A stretch of DNA of 64,000 nt, taken from contig OZ244968.1 in assembly GCA_965222645.1 (NCBI GenBank), positions 62,001-126,000 on the forward strand. The letters are read 5' to 3'. The translations under genes were made by a program, and so were the position numbers. The notes under the pieces are model-generated. The model had not been told where the DNA came from. It ran no database searches and saw only the letters and a list, made by a program, of their open reading frames with translations. Numbering within the stretch: the stretch's first letter is position 1; every line of letters begins with the position of its first letter. This document shows positions 7,743 to 16,862 of the stretch, piece by piece. Source of the stretch: JABDMH01 sp965222645 (GTDB lineage: Bacteria; Bacteroidota; Bacteroidia; Chitinophagales; Saprospiraceae).

Positions 7743-9779
7743 TCAGGAGTTCACTCCTTCGTCTGGAATTGGCTTGCCGACTTTCCGAACAATGACGAGT
7801 AAGGTGCCGATGGCAGCAATAATGAGCATGAGGCTGATCATCCATCCGCCACCCAGTGCAGTACTCAAACCGCAACAGGCTAAACTCACTGTTCCGACGG
7901 TAAGTGCATAAGGCATCTGGGTACGCACGTGGTCAATGTGATTGCAATCCGAAGCCAATGACGACAGGATAGTCGTATCTGAGATCGGACTGCAATGATC
8001 GCCGAGCACGGAAGCTCCCAACACGGTTGCAATGATATTGAGTAGAATTTCTAAGCTGTATGACGGATCATAACCAGCAGCCATACAGACTGCCCAGCCG
8101 GTGGGGATCGCAATGGGATAGAGAATCGCCATTGTACTCCAACTTGATCCGGTAGAAAATGCGATTAATGCGGACAGCACAAAAACGAGCATTGGCAGGA
8201 CGGTGGGATGAATGCTATTAGCTACGGCTGCACTGAGGAAATCTGCCGTATGAAGTTCCTGTGTTGTCAACGCCAAGGCCCAGGCAAGCGTGAGAATGAT
8301 GATTGCGGGCATCATGGTCTTGATTCCAGTTACAAGCGAGTGCATGGTCTCAATCACATTCATGATCTTCTTAAGAAGTGTAATAACAACGGCAAGAGTG
8401 GCACCGCTCAAGGATGCCCACAGCAGAGCAGCAAATGAGTCAGCACTTCCTACAAGCAGTCCAACCTTGCGCAGGAATCCAATGTTTTGTTCACCACTCA
8501 GTTGCGAACTGGCTTGCCAAATATCACCCCAACTTTCTTCCACAAGAATCCCAGAGCTGACTAGCTGGCTGTATAAGGCATCCATCCCTGTGCTGACTAA
8601 GCCCATAATAGTGACAAGAATTACGGTCAAAACAGGAAAAAATGCATGCTGCCATTTGCGCGGGGCACCCTTGACCGGTGACAGATCTTCCATATTGGGC
8701 TCATCTTCCTCAGGTGTTGCTGCACTTGAGACCTGTCCTATCGTACGAGCCCGGAATTCGGCCTTGTACATTGGGCCAAAATCCCTTTTATTAAAAATCA
8801 TCAAGAGTATAAAACAGAGGGTTAGCAACGGATAAAATGAATATTTGAGTGAGCTAACAAAAAATGCATACGGAGTCATTTGGAAATCATACTCCGATAT
8901 CTCCCTGATTCCACCGTCTATATATCCGAGTTCTGCACCGATCCAGGTCGTTATAAATGCGACTGCTGCAACCGGAGCAGCAGTGCTATCCACGATATAT
9001 GCAAGTTTCTCACGCGAAACCTTAAATCGATCCGTCACAGATCGCATAGTGTTTCCCACCACTAAGGTATTGGCATAGTCGTCAAAAAATATCGCAACAC
9101 CGAGAAGCCAGGTGATAAACTGCGCACGCAATGGTGAAGTCGCATAGCCACTCAGAGATTTTACGACTCCCGCCATTCCTCCATTTCGGCTGATGACCGC
9201 GACCATACCTCCGATCAGAAGGGAAAATACAATCACCGACAAATGCGATGAATCAGTCAACGCTACGATGACGTATTTCTCGATCACTTCGAAAAATGAC
9301 AGCAGAAAGAGAAAAGGAGACTCCACGCGAAGACCACCGGCAATAAATGCTCCTGACCAGATACCTACAAATAAGGAAATGATTACTTCTTTGAAAATAA
9401 GTGCTAATGCAATAGCCACGAGTGGTGGAATAATCGAAAGCCATAAGGGGATTGTCTTAATCCGTGCGTCCCCAGATCTTGTTTTGGACACATGAATCAA
9501 TTTCAGTGGAATTTCTTTTCCTTCCGACTCCAAAGTTATGAGCTGTCCTTTCCGGCTCAACTCCAGCGGGAAATGGGAGATCCCATTTTTAAGGGGTATT
9601 TTGGTGTTTCCGCTATCGATCCCAAGACCCAAAGAATCAGGTCCGTCCGGAACCATAACGATTACAGACTTTGTTTCTTGATCATAGGAGTAACTCAACC
9701 CGGACTTTCCCTTTGTTTGACCTGCAAGATCAAACAGAATAAAAAATGCCGTGAGAACTAAGCACCATCGAGAGATCAT
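7743..9779 (-). CDS. NhaC-type Na+/H+ antiporter with an extra secreted N-terminal domain
   Basis: From the ATG at 9779 this is a 678-residue protein. It opens with a signal-like segment (WCLVLTAFFILFDLAGQTKG), followed by about 95 polar residues that look like a small beta-sandwich (YSYDQETKSVIVMVPDG, IPLKNGISHFPLEL), and then an NhaC-family transporter of about a dozen membrane segments. Family-like segments include FFDDYANTLVVGNTMR, STAAPVAAVAFITTWIG, STGSSWSTMAILYPIAIP and ASVLGDHCSPISDTTILSS. NhaC proteins are Na+/H+ antiporters or amino-acid/cation exchangers; the substrate cannot be fixed here. A longer start at 9893 would run into the divergent FG-GAP gene and lacks signal-peptide logic. 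The gene ends about 100 bases before the coiled-coil module on the same strand. Confidence 0.85.
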   Translation of the reverse strand: MISRWCLVLTAFFILFDLAGQTKGKSGLSYSYDQETKSVIVMVPDGPDSLGLGIDSGNTKIPLKNGISHFPLELSRKGQLITLESEGKEIPLKLIHVSKTRSGDARIKTIPLWLSIIPPLVAIALALIFKEVIISLFVGIWSGAFIAGGLRVESPFLFLLSFFEVIEKYVIVALTDSSHLSVIVFSLLIGGMVAVISRNGGMAGVVKSLSGYATSPLRAQFITWLLGVAIFFDDYANTLVVGNTMRSVTDRFKVSREKLAYIVDSTAAPVAAVAFITTWIGAELGYIDGGIREISEYDFQMTPYAFFVSSLKYSFYPLLTLCFILLMIFNKRDFGPMYKAEFRARTIGQVSSAATPEEDEPNMEDLSPVKGAPRKWQHAFFPVLTVILVTIMGLVSTGMDALYSQLVSSGILVEESWGDIWQASSQLSGEQNIGFLRKVGLLVGSADSFAALLWASLSGATLAVVITLLKKIMNVIETMHSLVTGIKTMMPAIIILTLAWALALTTQELHTADFLSAAVANSIHPTVLPMLVFVLSALIAFSTGSSWSTMAILYPIAIPTGWAVCMAAGYDPSYSLEILLNIIATVLGASVLGDHCSPISDTTILSSLASDCNHIDHVRTQMPYALTVGTVSLACCGLSTALGGGWMISLMLIIAAIGTLLVIVRKVGKPIPDEGVNS

Positions 9780-9837
9780 AAAGACCTGTATTTTTTCGTT
9801 TTTTTTACGACACCGCAAATATCTTGAAATATAATAA

Positions 9838-12090
9838 ATGAGCAGGATGAACACCGTTGTACCGATCATTTCACTTATTGTGGTATGTACCATTTTAAAA
9901 ATCTCTCCGCTAGTTTCTCAATCAGTAGAAAGGTTGGATATCGAGGTTTTGGATTCCACCGGCCAAAGAATGACTCATCCATGGACCGGAGGTTTTAATG
10001 CGCCTCAATTCTCTCCCGTCGATTTAAATGGGGATGGCGTGCAGGATCTACTTGTGTTTGACCGGAGTGGATCAAGGGTTTTGACGTTTATGGCTGATGA
10101 AACAATGAGCAATGGTTATCGATATGCTCCTGAGCACGAGGTTGTTTTTCCAACTTTGATCGAGTGGGCATTGATCCGTGATTTCAATAGTGACTCTATT
10201 CCCGACATATTTTCTTCTTCCGATACTGGTGTACCCGGTATCGATGTCTACAAGGGGTCGCGACAGGACGGAGGAATGTTGCAATTCGACCGTTTGAAAT
10301 TTGACAATCCCGTGGGAGTCCTGGGATATCCGACCAGCAGCGGCGCAATCACCAATATCTACGTTTCATCGGCAGATATCCCTGCAATAGACGATATGGA
10401 TGGGGATGGAGACCTCGATATACTTACTTTTCAATCCGATGGGAGTAAAATCTACCTATACAAGAATCTGGCTGTAGACAATGACCTGGGAGCAGACACC
10501 CTTGATTTTGTACTTGACGATAAATGCTGGGGTAAGATTGTGGAGAGTTTTAACACCAATGAAGTCGTTCTGTCATCCGATGCTGACATCTGTCCGAGTC
10601 TAAATCACAATGCCCGGGTACACAGTGGATCTACTGTGATGACTTTCGACCCGGATCACGATGGAGATAAGGATCTGATCCTGGGTGATTTTAGTTATGA
10701 GACTGTTTTATTCCTGGAAAATGGGGGTACTGCAGAGAATGCCTGGATTGTGAGTCAGACTCCGAATTTTCCCAATGTACTGGATCGCATTGCAGTCCCA
10801 TATTTTCCGATTACATTTTTATTGGATGTAAATAGAGATGGGATCAATGATATTATCGCGGCTCCCAATCAAACAGACGCGAGAGAGAATGTGGATTTAA
10901 GTTGGTATTATTTAGGTACAGAGGATAGTAACGGTGCTTCCACTTATGATTTGCATAGTACTCGTTTTTTAAATGAGGGCATGCTGGATTTTGGCTTAGA
11001 TGCTTCACCATTATTTTTCGATTATAATGCCGATGGATTAGTGGATATTATTATTGGCAGTCGTTTTCACAGTGATTTTGATATTGAGTTTCCATCTCAG
11101 TTATTCGTGCTCCAAAATTCCGGCAATGGCAGCAATCCATCCTACAGAATGGTCGAAGACAATTGGCTGCGGTTGAGTGAAGTAGTTGATGAGGTAGATG
11201 CTCTTGCGCCAACGGTTGCCGATTTCGACGCGGATCTTGATTTGGATTTAATTATTGGAAATAAGCGAGGAAAGTTAATCTATATTGAAAATGTGGGAAT
11301 TCCGAACGGTCCCTTCCTTGCCGGAGAAATCACTTACCCATGGTTTGATATTGACGTAGGATTTAGCAGCTATCCCACAGTGGGTGACATTGACGGAGAC
11401 GGCTTGTTAGATTTACTGGTGGGTGAAGAAAAAGGCAATATAAATTTTTTAAGAAATGTGGGTTCGATTGAAGAGCCGCAGTTTTTGTCAGACCCGACCA
11501 TGGGAGATAATAGTGAGAATTTTGGTGGCATCGATGCCCGTCAGGACAATGCGACCTTTGGTAGAGCCGCGCCCTCCATAGTGCAGGGCCGGGATACAAC
11601 TTTCCTTTTTGTGGGCACTGCGTTTGGCAATGTACTGGCTTATGATATTTCCGATTTTTCCGGTGACGAAGTTTTACAACCCCTCGATATAATTGGAATA
11701 TCAGACAAGAGGGATGGGCAGCGATCAAGGATATCAATGGCTGACATTGATGGCAATGGTAAATTCGAAATGGTGCTTGGCACATCCCGGGGTGGTCTCA
11801 GCTTATATAAGACGGGATTCCATACGGATCAATTTGTGAGTACAAGAGATATCTTTCCAAAGCAAATCAAATTATTTCCCAACCCGGCAAAGGACTTTCT
11901 TTTCGTTGAAACTGACGATGTTATTTTAGAGGTAATTTCTATCATAGATTTAAACGGTGCTGTAGTGGAGGAGTGGAAGGGTAGTGGTAAGGTAGTCAGA
12001 ATTGACGTTAGAAATCTACAGCCGGGCTTTTATTCGATCATTTGCACCGGAAAAAAATCAATGACCGTAAAATCTTGGGTAAAGTTTTGA
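9838..12090 (+). CDS. Secreted FG-GAP/VCBS repeat protein with T9SS sorting tail
   Basis: A 750-residue exported protein. A hydrophobic signal is followed by at least seven calcium-binding FG-GAP/VCBS motifs of the DxDGDGxxDLL type: DLNGDGVQDLLVFD, DMDGDGDLDIL, DVNRDGINDIIAA, DYNADGLVDIIIG, DFDADLDLDLIIGN, DIDGDGLLDLLVGE and DIDGNGKFEMVLGT, which build a beta-propeller. The last 80 residues have the pattern of a type A T9SS sorting domain (IKLFPNPAKDFLFVE, LQPGFYSIIC, SMTVKSWVKF), so the protein should cross the outer membrane by T9SS and be attached or released. Ligand unknown. It is divergent from the NhaC-like gene with 58 bases between the chosen starts. Confidence 0.9.
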   Translation: MSRMNTVVPIISLIVVCTILKISPLVSQSVERLDIEVLDSTGQRMTHPWTGGFNAPQFSPVDLNGDGVQDLLVFDRSGSRVLTFMADETMSNGYRYAPEHEVVFPTLIEWALIRDFNSDSIPDIFSSSDTGVPGIDVYKGSRQDGGMLQFDRLKFDNPVGVLGYPTSSGAITNIYVSSADIPAIDDMDGDGDLDILTFQSDGSKIYLYKNLAVDNDLGADTLDFVLDDKCWGKIVESFNTNEVVLSSDADICPSLNHNARVHSGSTVMTFDPDHDGDKDLILGDFSYETVLFLENGGTAENAWIVSQTPNFPNVLDRIAVPYFPITFLLDVNRDGINDIIAAPNQTDARENVDLSWYYLGTEDSNGASTYDLHSTRFLNEGMLDFGLDASPLFFDYNADGLVDIIIGSRFHSDFDIEFPSQLFVLQNSGNGSNPSYRMVEDNWLRLSEVVDEVDALAPTVADFDADLDLDLIIGNKRGKLIYIENVGIPNGPFLAGEITYPWFDIDVGFSSYPTVGDIDGDGLLDLLVGEEKGNINFLRNVGSIEEPQFLSDPTMGDNSENFGGIDARQDNATFGRAAPSIVQGRDTTFLFVGTAFGNVLAYDISDFSGDEVLQPLDIIGISDKRDGQRSRISMADIDGNGKFEMVLGTSRGGLSLYKTGFHTDQFVSTRDIFPKQIKLFPNPAKDFLFVETDDVILEVISIIDLNGAVVEEWKGSGKVVRIDVRNLQPGFYSIICTGKKSMTVKSWVKF

Positions 12091-12199
12091 GTCTCTTAAA
12101 AGGTGACTGAGTATAAAGTATTATTGAGATAAAGTGTGATTTAATTGCCCGAATTTATCGATGAGAAAAGGGATAAGGTTAATTTATCTTGAATGGGAA

Positions 12200-12862
12200 C
12201 TATGTCCGTTTTCCAAAGATCAGGCTACCTATCCGGACCATATTGCTGCCCTCTTCCAGGGCAATCTTGTAGTCACCGGACATGCCCATGGAAATAATCG
12301 AAAATTCGTCATTCGATGTAAAATATTTTTTCTTTAAAAAATTAAAACAACTATTTAATTTTCTAAATTCATCCCTGACCTGTTCTTGTTCTTCCACGAA
12401 ACTAGCCATTCCCATCACTCCTCTGACAATGATGTGTGTGAATTTTAGTGAATTAAATGCATGGATAAAGTCGTCTGCTGCATCAAGATTTATTCCAAAT
12501 TTGCTTGCTTCCTGAGCTATTTTAAATTGTAATAAAATGGATATTTTTCGTTGATTTTTAGCGGCTTGTTTTTCTATTTCCTTTATTAAATCTATAGAAT
12601 CTATTGAATGAATGAGCGAGACAAATGGAACAATATATTTGACCTTGTTTTTCTGAAGATGGCCGATGAGATGCCAATGGATATTGGACGGTAAGTGCTC
12701 GTGTTTTTGCACAAGTTCCTGGACGCGGTTTTCTCCAAAGTGCCTTTGTCCCTCCTGATAAAGCTGAAGGATTCGATCTACAGACTGAGTCTTTGAGACT
12801 GCAACCAGCTCGGCATTGTGTTTTTTAAGTTGGTCCCGAAGTTCCCATGCTGAAAGTGACAA
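12200..12862 (-). CDS. YggS/PLPBP-family pyridoxal phosphate homeostasis protein
   Basis: A 220-residue single-domain PLP-binding protein of the alanine-racemase N-terminal fold. The PLP lysine lies in ELVAVSKTQSVDRI; FGENRVQEL, HWHLIGHLQKNK and FSIISMGMSGDYKIAL with NMVRIGSLIFG are the conserved family blocks. Members keep free PLP in balance and have no known catalytic reaction. The start is a TTG at 12862, because no ATG precedes the conserved region and an in-frame stop lies about 24 bases further upstream. It follows the cysteine-synthase-like gene, also a PLP enzyme, on the same strand with 38 bases between them. Confidence 0.88.
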   Translation of the reverse strand: MSLSAWELRDQLKKHNAELVAVSKTQSVDRILQLYQEGQRHFGENRVQELVQKHEHLPSNIHWHLIGHLQKNKVKYIVPFVSLIHSIDSIDLIKEIEKQAAKNQRKISILLQFKIAQEASKFGINLDAADDFIHAFNSLKFTHIIVRGVMGMASFVEEQEQVRDEFRKLNSCFNFLKKKYFTSNDEFSIISMGMSGDYKIALEEGSNMVRIGSLIFGKRT

Positions 12863-12900
12863 GAAAACAAGTTTAAGACTGTCCTAGAATAAAGACTCGG

Positions 12901-14052
12901 TCACTGCCAATTATCCTTGAGAATCTTGTAGCTCTTTCTGACGAACCGCCGGTATCGCTTATAATAATCACGGTAATAGCTGGCACTATTTGACACTCCT
13001 TGTTGCTTTGATAGGACATCATCACGCACGTCCTGACCGGGAAGAAATCCCTGCTCCTTCATCCATAGGTCATTGAAAATCTTACTTAAGTAACGGCTGC
13101 CGTGATCTGCAAGCAGAATGACAATAACATCACTCTCTTTTAGCTCTTTTTTAAGTTGATAGACTGCTTGAAGCGCAGCACCACTCGAATATCCGACAAA
13201 CAATCCTTCTTCCTTGGCCAGTTCGCGGACCTTTAAAGCAGCGGATTTATCACTGACTCTTACAAAACGATCAATCACAGAAAAATCTACATTGTCAGGA
13301 ATAATGGTCTTACCCAACCCTTCTATCCGGATGGGTTTGATGACGCTGCGATCATATACTCCGGTCTCATGAAATTTTTTCAATACCGATCCATAGCCGT
13401 CAACAGCGATCACTTGAATGTCCGGATCCTGTTCTTTTAAGAATCTCCCTGTGCCGGAGATCGTTCCTCCTGTCCCTGAACAACACACAAAATGCGTTAT
13501 CTTTCGGTTGCACTGCATCCATATCTCTGGCCCCGTAGTGAGGTAATGGGCCTCCATGTTGTCCGTATTAAAATTCTGATTGAGATAGTACGAGTTCGGG
13601 ATCCTGTCACGCAATGACTTAGCCTGGCTGTAGTAGGACCGTGGATCTTCTGGAGCCACATCGGCCGGACAAACAATCACTTCTGCACCCAAGGCTTTTA
13701 AGGCTTGCAACTTCTCACTACTCGCCTTGGAAGTGATGGTCAGAATACACTTGTACCCTTTGATAGCACAAGTCAAAGCGAGACTAAAACCGGTATTGCC
13801 CGATGTCGCCTCAATTATGGTACAGCCCGGCTTGATTTTTCCCTCTTGTTCAGCCTTTGCCACCATATAACGTACAATGCGATCCTTTGCCGATAGACCG
13901 GGATTGTATGCTTCCACTTTTGCTAAGACTGTTGCTGGGATACCTTCTAATTGCTGGAGTTTGACAAGAGGAGTATTACCTATCGTCTCGAGAACACTAT
14001 CTAGGTACATAAGTTTGTGGTTATCGTATTCGGTCGGGGGATAACTCAACAT
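12901..14052 (-). CDS. PLP-dependent cysteine synthase / cystathionine beta-synthase family enzyme
   Basis: A 383-residue fold-type II PLP enzyme. The opening LETIGNTPLVKL is the usual N-terminus of the family; the PLP lysine is in NPGLSAKDRIV, where most relatives have NPGGSVKDRI; the substrate loop is EATSGNTGF; the phosphate loop is SGTGGTISGTGR; and YSSGAALQA carries the pyridine-binding Ser. No CBS regulatory domains follow; instead there is a basic tail of about 50 residues (YYRDYYKRYRRFVRKSYK). Reaction is probably cysteine or cystathionine synthesis. The ATG at 14010 (MYLDSVLETIG) matches family starts better than the ATG at 14052, and either is possible. Confidence 0.85.
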   Translation of the reverse strand: MLSYPPTEYDNHKLMYLDSVLETIGNTPLVKLQQLEGIPATVLAKVEAYNPGLSAKDRIVRYMVAKAEQEGKIKPGCTIIEATSGNTGFSLALTCAIKGYKCILTITSKASSEKLQALKALGAEVIVCPADVAPEDPRSYYSQAKSLRDRIPNSYYLNQNFNTDNMEAHYLTTGPEIWMQCNRKITHFVCCSGTGGTISGTGRFLKEQDPDIQVIAVDGYGSVLKKFHETGVYDRSVIKPIRIEGLGKTIIPDNVDFSVIDRFVRVSDKSAALKVRELAKEEGLFVGYSSGAALQAVYQLKKELKESDVIVILLADHGSRYLSKIFNDLWMKEQGFLPGQDVRDDVLSKQQGVSNSASYYRDYYKRYRRFVRKSYKILKDNWQ

Positions 14053-14168
14053 TCATTTCGATTGGCAAGGTCTACTTTTTCTACTAATTCTAATAGAAAA
14101 TCTGACCAAAATCATTCATTTCTCAGAAGGCAAATCGGGATTTGATTGGGCCAATACTACTGTATAAA

Positions 14169-14651
14169 TTATTGATTATCAATAATTTCGTCTAACCTGG
14201 CGATAGAATAATTGACGGACTTCAGCACCTTGTTATCCCCTTCGCGATAGACGAGATATTGTCCGTTTTTCTCAACAATACGCCCCTCTGTACCTTGCTG
14301 ATCTTGATAATGTTTCAACGTGGATCTGGCAAGGTCCATTGTCTCACAGACTTTGCTCATGTTTGAGCGATGTACTTCCTCGAAAAGCCTTTTAAATCGC
14401 GATGCGAGTCCGAATTCCAGAATGGCCCCGGAAAGCACGTACTGGAGGTCGCACAGTGCATCGGCCACCTCGATGAGATTTTGATCCTCGATTGCAGTTC
14501 TCAGTTCCCTCAGCTCTTCCTCCAGAAGGTTAAGCCGCAATCTACATCGATCAGCAGGTGGGATGACTGGAGTGTCCAGAACAGGTAATTCAAATGTGTC
14601 ATGGAATTCTGCCACATCATTAAGCGCATTGGGCTCGTCTATTTTTTTCAT
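14169..14651 (-). CDS. MazG-like/PRA-PH-type nucleotide pyrophosphohydrolase
   Basis: A 160-residue all-alpha NTP pyrophosphohydrolase. The metal-binding EExxE helix is visible as LLEEELRELRTA and the second acidic motif as EVADALCDLQYVLSGAI, about 20 residues apart, the arrangement of MazG-like/DR2231-type enzymes that hydrolyse NTPs to NMP and pyrophosphate. A short C-terminal extension contains GTEGRIVEKNGQYLVYREGDNKVLKS, a phrase seen in this bacterial subfamily. Substrate unknown; nucleotide pool cleaning is the usual role. It is divergent from coaE with 114 bases between the starts. Confidence 0.8.
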   Translation of the reverse strand: MKKIDEPNALNDVAEFHDTFELPVLDTPVIPPADRCRLRLNLLEEELRELRTAIEDQNLIEVADALCDLQYVLSGAILEFGLASRFKRLFEEVHRSNMSKVCETMDLARSTLKHYQDQQGTEGRIVEKNGQYLVYREGDNKVLKSVNYSIARLDEIIDNQ

Positions 14652-14765
14652 CTCGCGGTGTTGTTCAAGATATCGAAAGTAGACAAATTCCGACCTTTAT
14701 ACTTTCTTCAACGTTTATTTTGTAATGTCATTTTCAATCATATATTTTTTTCGAATACAAATCAG

Positions 14766-15356
14766 ATGATCAAAGTGGGGATTACTGGGGGGATGGGAGC
14801 TGGAAAAAGCACTGTCGCAATGATTTTTGACACCTTGCAAATTCCGGTGTATTTTGCCGATGATCGCGCAAAGCATGTGATGTTGAATGATTCGGAAGTA
14901 CGATATAAAATTACGGAGTTGCTGGGAGAAGATGCCTACACCCAGGGAAACCTAAACCGGCCATGGATCGCTGCCGAGATATTTGGAGATCAATGGAAAC
15001 TAAGCAAGGTAAATCATATTGTGCATCCTGCGGTGGATAGAGATTTCAAAAATTGGTGTGAGGGATTTGCAGGGAAGAGATATGTATGCAAAGAAGCCGC
15101 TTTGATCTATGAATCGGGAAGCTATTTGGATCTGGATGTAGTCATTGTAGTAAAAGCGCCTAAGTCGGTGAGGATTTTGCGCATAAAAAAAAGAGATGGT
15201 TTGTCTGATAGTCAAATCAGAAAGAGATTGAGCAAGCAATGGCCAGAAGACCGTCGGCTCATGTTGGCTGACCACGTTATTGTAAATGACGGATCAAGGT
15301 CACTGATACGGCAGGTGCTTGGTATTCACAAGCTGCTGCAATGCGAGGACATCTAA
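14766..15356 (+). CDS. coaE: Dephospho-CoA kinase
   Basis: A 196-residue P-loop kinase for the last step of coenzyme A synthesis, phosphorylating dephospho-CoA with ATP. GITGGMGAGKSTVAMIF is the Walker A region starting at residue 4; ADDRAKHVM, the substrate-binding segment KEAALIYESG and the lid KRDGLSDSQIRKRLSKQW follow in normal order. I chose the ATG at 14766: a longer frame starting at 14601 would add 55 hydrophobic, non-homologous residues inside the divergent mazG-like gene. Length matches the family. rocD starts about 50 bases downstream on the same strand. Confidence 0.92.
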   Translation: MIKVGITGGMGAGKSTVAMIFDTLQIPVYFADDRAKHVMLNDSEVRYKITELLGEDAYTQGNLNRPWIAAEIFGDQWKLSKVNHIVHPAVDRDFKNWCEGFAGKRYVCKEAALIYESGSYLDLDVVIVVKAPKSVRILRIKKRDGLSDSQIRKRLSKQWPEDRRLMLADHVIVNDGSRSLIRQVLGIHKLLQCEDI

Positions 15357-15377
15357 GCGGCATTCTATGTAATAAAC

Positions 15378-15385
15378 TAAATTTG
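15378..15385 (+). promoter_or_regulatory. Candidate Bacteroidota -7 element before rocD
   Basis: The octamer TAAATTTG matches the TAnnTTTG -7 consensus of the Bacteroidota housekeeping sigma factor and lies 24 bases upstream of the rocD ATG. No convincing TTTG-like -33 element is visible at the right spacing, so this is only a candidate. Confidence 0.3.
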
Positions 15386-15408
15386 TGCTGATCTAAATCC
15401 TTGTCACT

Positions 15409-16647
15409 ATGCAAAAGACAATATCTCAGAGATCTTCGAAGGCCTTGATGGATCTGGAAGATCGATACGGTGCTCATAACTATCACCCCCTTCCCGTTGT
15501 ACTAAGCCGTGGTGAAGGAGTGAATGTTTGGGACGTTGAAGGGAAGAGGTACTACGATTTTTTGTCGGCTTATTCCGCAGTAAACCAGGGACACTGCCAT
15601 CCAAGAATCGTAAATGCACTGGTGAATCAAGGCAGGAAACTTACACTCACTTCTCGTGCTTTTTACAATGACAAACTCGGTGAGTATGAGCACTACTTGT
15701 CCCGGTACTTTGGTTATGACAGGGTGTTGCCAATAAATACGGGTGTCGAGGCGGTGGAGACGGCTTTGAAACTCTGCAGGAAATGGGGGCATGAAAAGAA
15801 GGGAATTTCAACAAACAAGGCGAAGATCGTTTTTGCATCAGGTAACTTTCATGGCAGAACCCTAGGGGTTATCTCAGCCTCGACAGATCCAAGTAGCACT
15901 GGAGGGTTTGGGCCATACATGCCTGGATATGAGATTATTGAGTACAACAATTTGAAATCATTGTCCAAGGTTCTGGAGGATTCGGATGTTGCGGGTTTTA
16001 TCGTGGAGCCGATTCAGGGTGAGGCTGGAGTCGTCGTACCCGATAAAGGTTATCTGTCATCTGCATACCAAATGTGCAAAGAGAAAAATGTCCTCTTTAT
16101 CGCCGATGAAGTCCAGACTGGTATTGCACGGACCGGAAGGATGATATGTTGCGAACACGAAAACGTGAGACCGGATATTTTGATCCTTGGTAAGGCATTA
16201 TCTGGTGGTGTTTTTCCCGTGTCCGCTGTCCTTGCAGACGACGAAATCATGCTGTCGATACGGCCGGGAGAGCACGGATCAACATTTGGAGGCAATCCTC
16301 TGGGTTGTGTTGTAGCTATGGAAGCTTTACAAGTGGTGAAGGATGAAAATCTTGTAGAAAATGCTGAAGTGATGGGCAGGATATTTAGGGAGAGGATGGA
16401 GGAAATTGGCAATACGAGCAAATGGATATCGAAGGTGCGCGGAAAGGGACTACTCAATGCCATTGTCATTAATGACACTTCAGAGTCTTCAACGGCATGG
16501 GATATTTGCCTGAAGATGAGAGACCTTGGCCTACTGGCCAAACCGACCCATGGTAATATCATTCGCTTCGCACCACCTTTGATAATCACCGAAGCACAGA
16601 TGCTGAAATGTTGTGATATTATTGCGGAGGCGTTCAATAATTTCTGA
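15409..16647 (+). CDS. rocD: Ornithine aminotransferase
   Basis: A 412-residue fold-type I PLP aminotransferase of class III. It converts ornithine and 2-oxoglutarate to glutamate-5-semialdehyde and glutamate. RYGAHNYHPLPVVLSRGEG and the DFLSAYSAVNQGHCHP block are diagnostic of ornithine aminotransferase. NTGVEAVETALKLCRKW, FIADEVQTGIARTG (PLP-contacting Asp) and ILGKALSGGVFPVSAVL (PLP Schiff-base lysine) are all present. Length is normal. The product semialdehyde joins proline metabolism; the proline-synthesis genes proB and proA lie about 6 kb downstream on the same strand. A TAAATTTG promoter-like octamer lies 24 bases upstream. Confidence 0.95.
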   Translation: MQKTISQRSSKALMDLEDRYGAHNYHPLPVVLSRGEGVNVWDVEGKRYYDFLSAYSAVNQGHCHPRIVNALVNQGRKLTLTSRAFYNDKLGEYEHYLSRYFGYDRVLPINTGVEAVETALKLCRKWGHEKKGISTNKAKIVFASGNFHGRTLGVISASTDPSSTGGFGPYMPGYEIIEYNNLKSLSKVLEDSDVAGFIVEPIQGEAGVVVPDKGYLSSAYQMCKEKNVLFIADEVQTGIARTGRMICCEHENVRPDILILGKALSGGVFPVSAVLADDEIMLSIRPGEHGSTFGGNPLGCVVAMEALQVVKDENLVENAEVMGRIFRERMEEIGNTSKWISKVRGKGLLNAIVINDTSESSTAWDICLKMRDLGLLAKPTHGNIIRFAPPLIITEAQMLKCCDIIAEAFNNF

Positions 16648-16777
16648 TTCCCGGGCGTTTTTATTCCGATAACGTGGTTTTATCCACCTACCTCTCCAGT
16701 TGTCATCTCACTTCCTATTAAATAAAAGAGTAATTTATATTATCCTAATAATCTTTACCTTTTGCCCCGTAAAGTGT

Positions 16778-16800
16778 TAAATTTGTCCAAATTGATTTGG
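16778..16800 (+). promoter_or_regulatory. Candidate promoter and adjoining palindrome before the TPR gene
   Basis: TAAATTTG at 16778-16785 matches the TAnnTTTG -7 element. One base later begins CCAAATTGATTTGG (16787-16800), a 6+2+6 inverted repeat that would sit at or just after the transcription start, where an operator could act. The start codon is 63 bases downstream. A 12-bp palindrome of this kind occurs by chance many times in 64 kb, so only the location makes it notable. Confidence 0.3.
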
Positions 16801-16862
16801 AATGGACAATGTAATCATACTCTCATCGAGTTTTGATTTTTGAAAGCGTTAAATCACGAGTT

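Noticed and set aside
14601..14765. N-terminal extension of coaE
   Set aside because: The 55 extra residues are not part of the dephospho-CoA kinase family and lie partly inside the divergent mazG-like gene; the P-loop begins right after the ATG at 14766.
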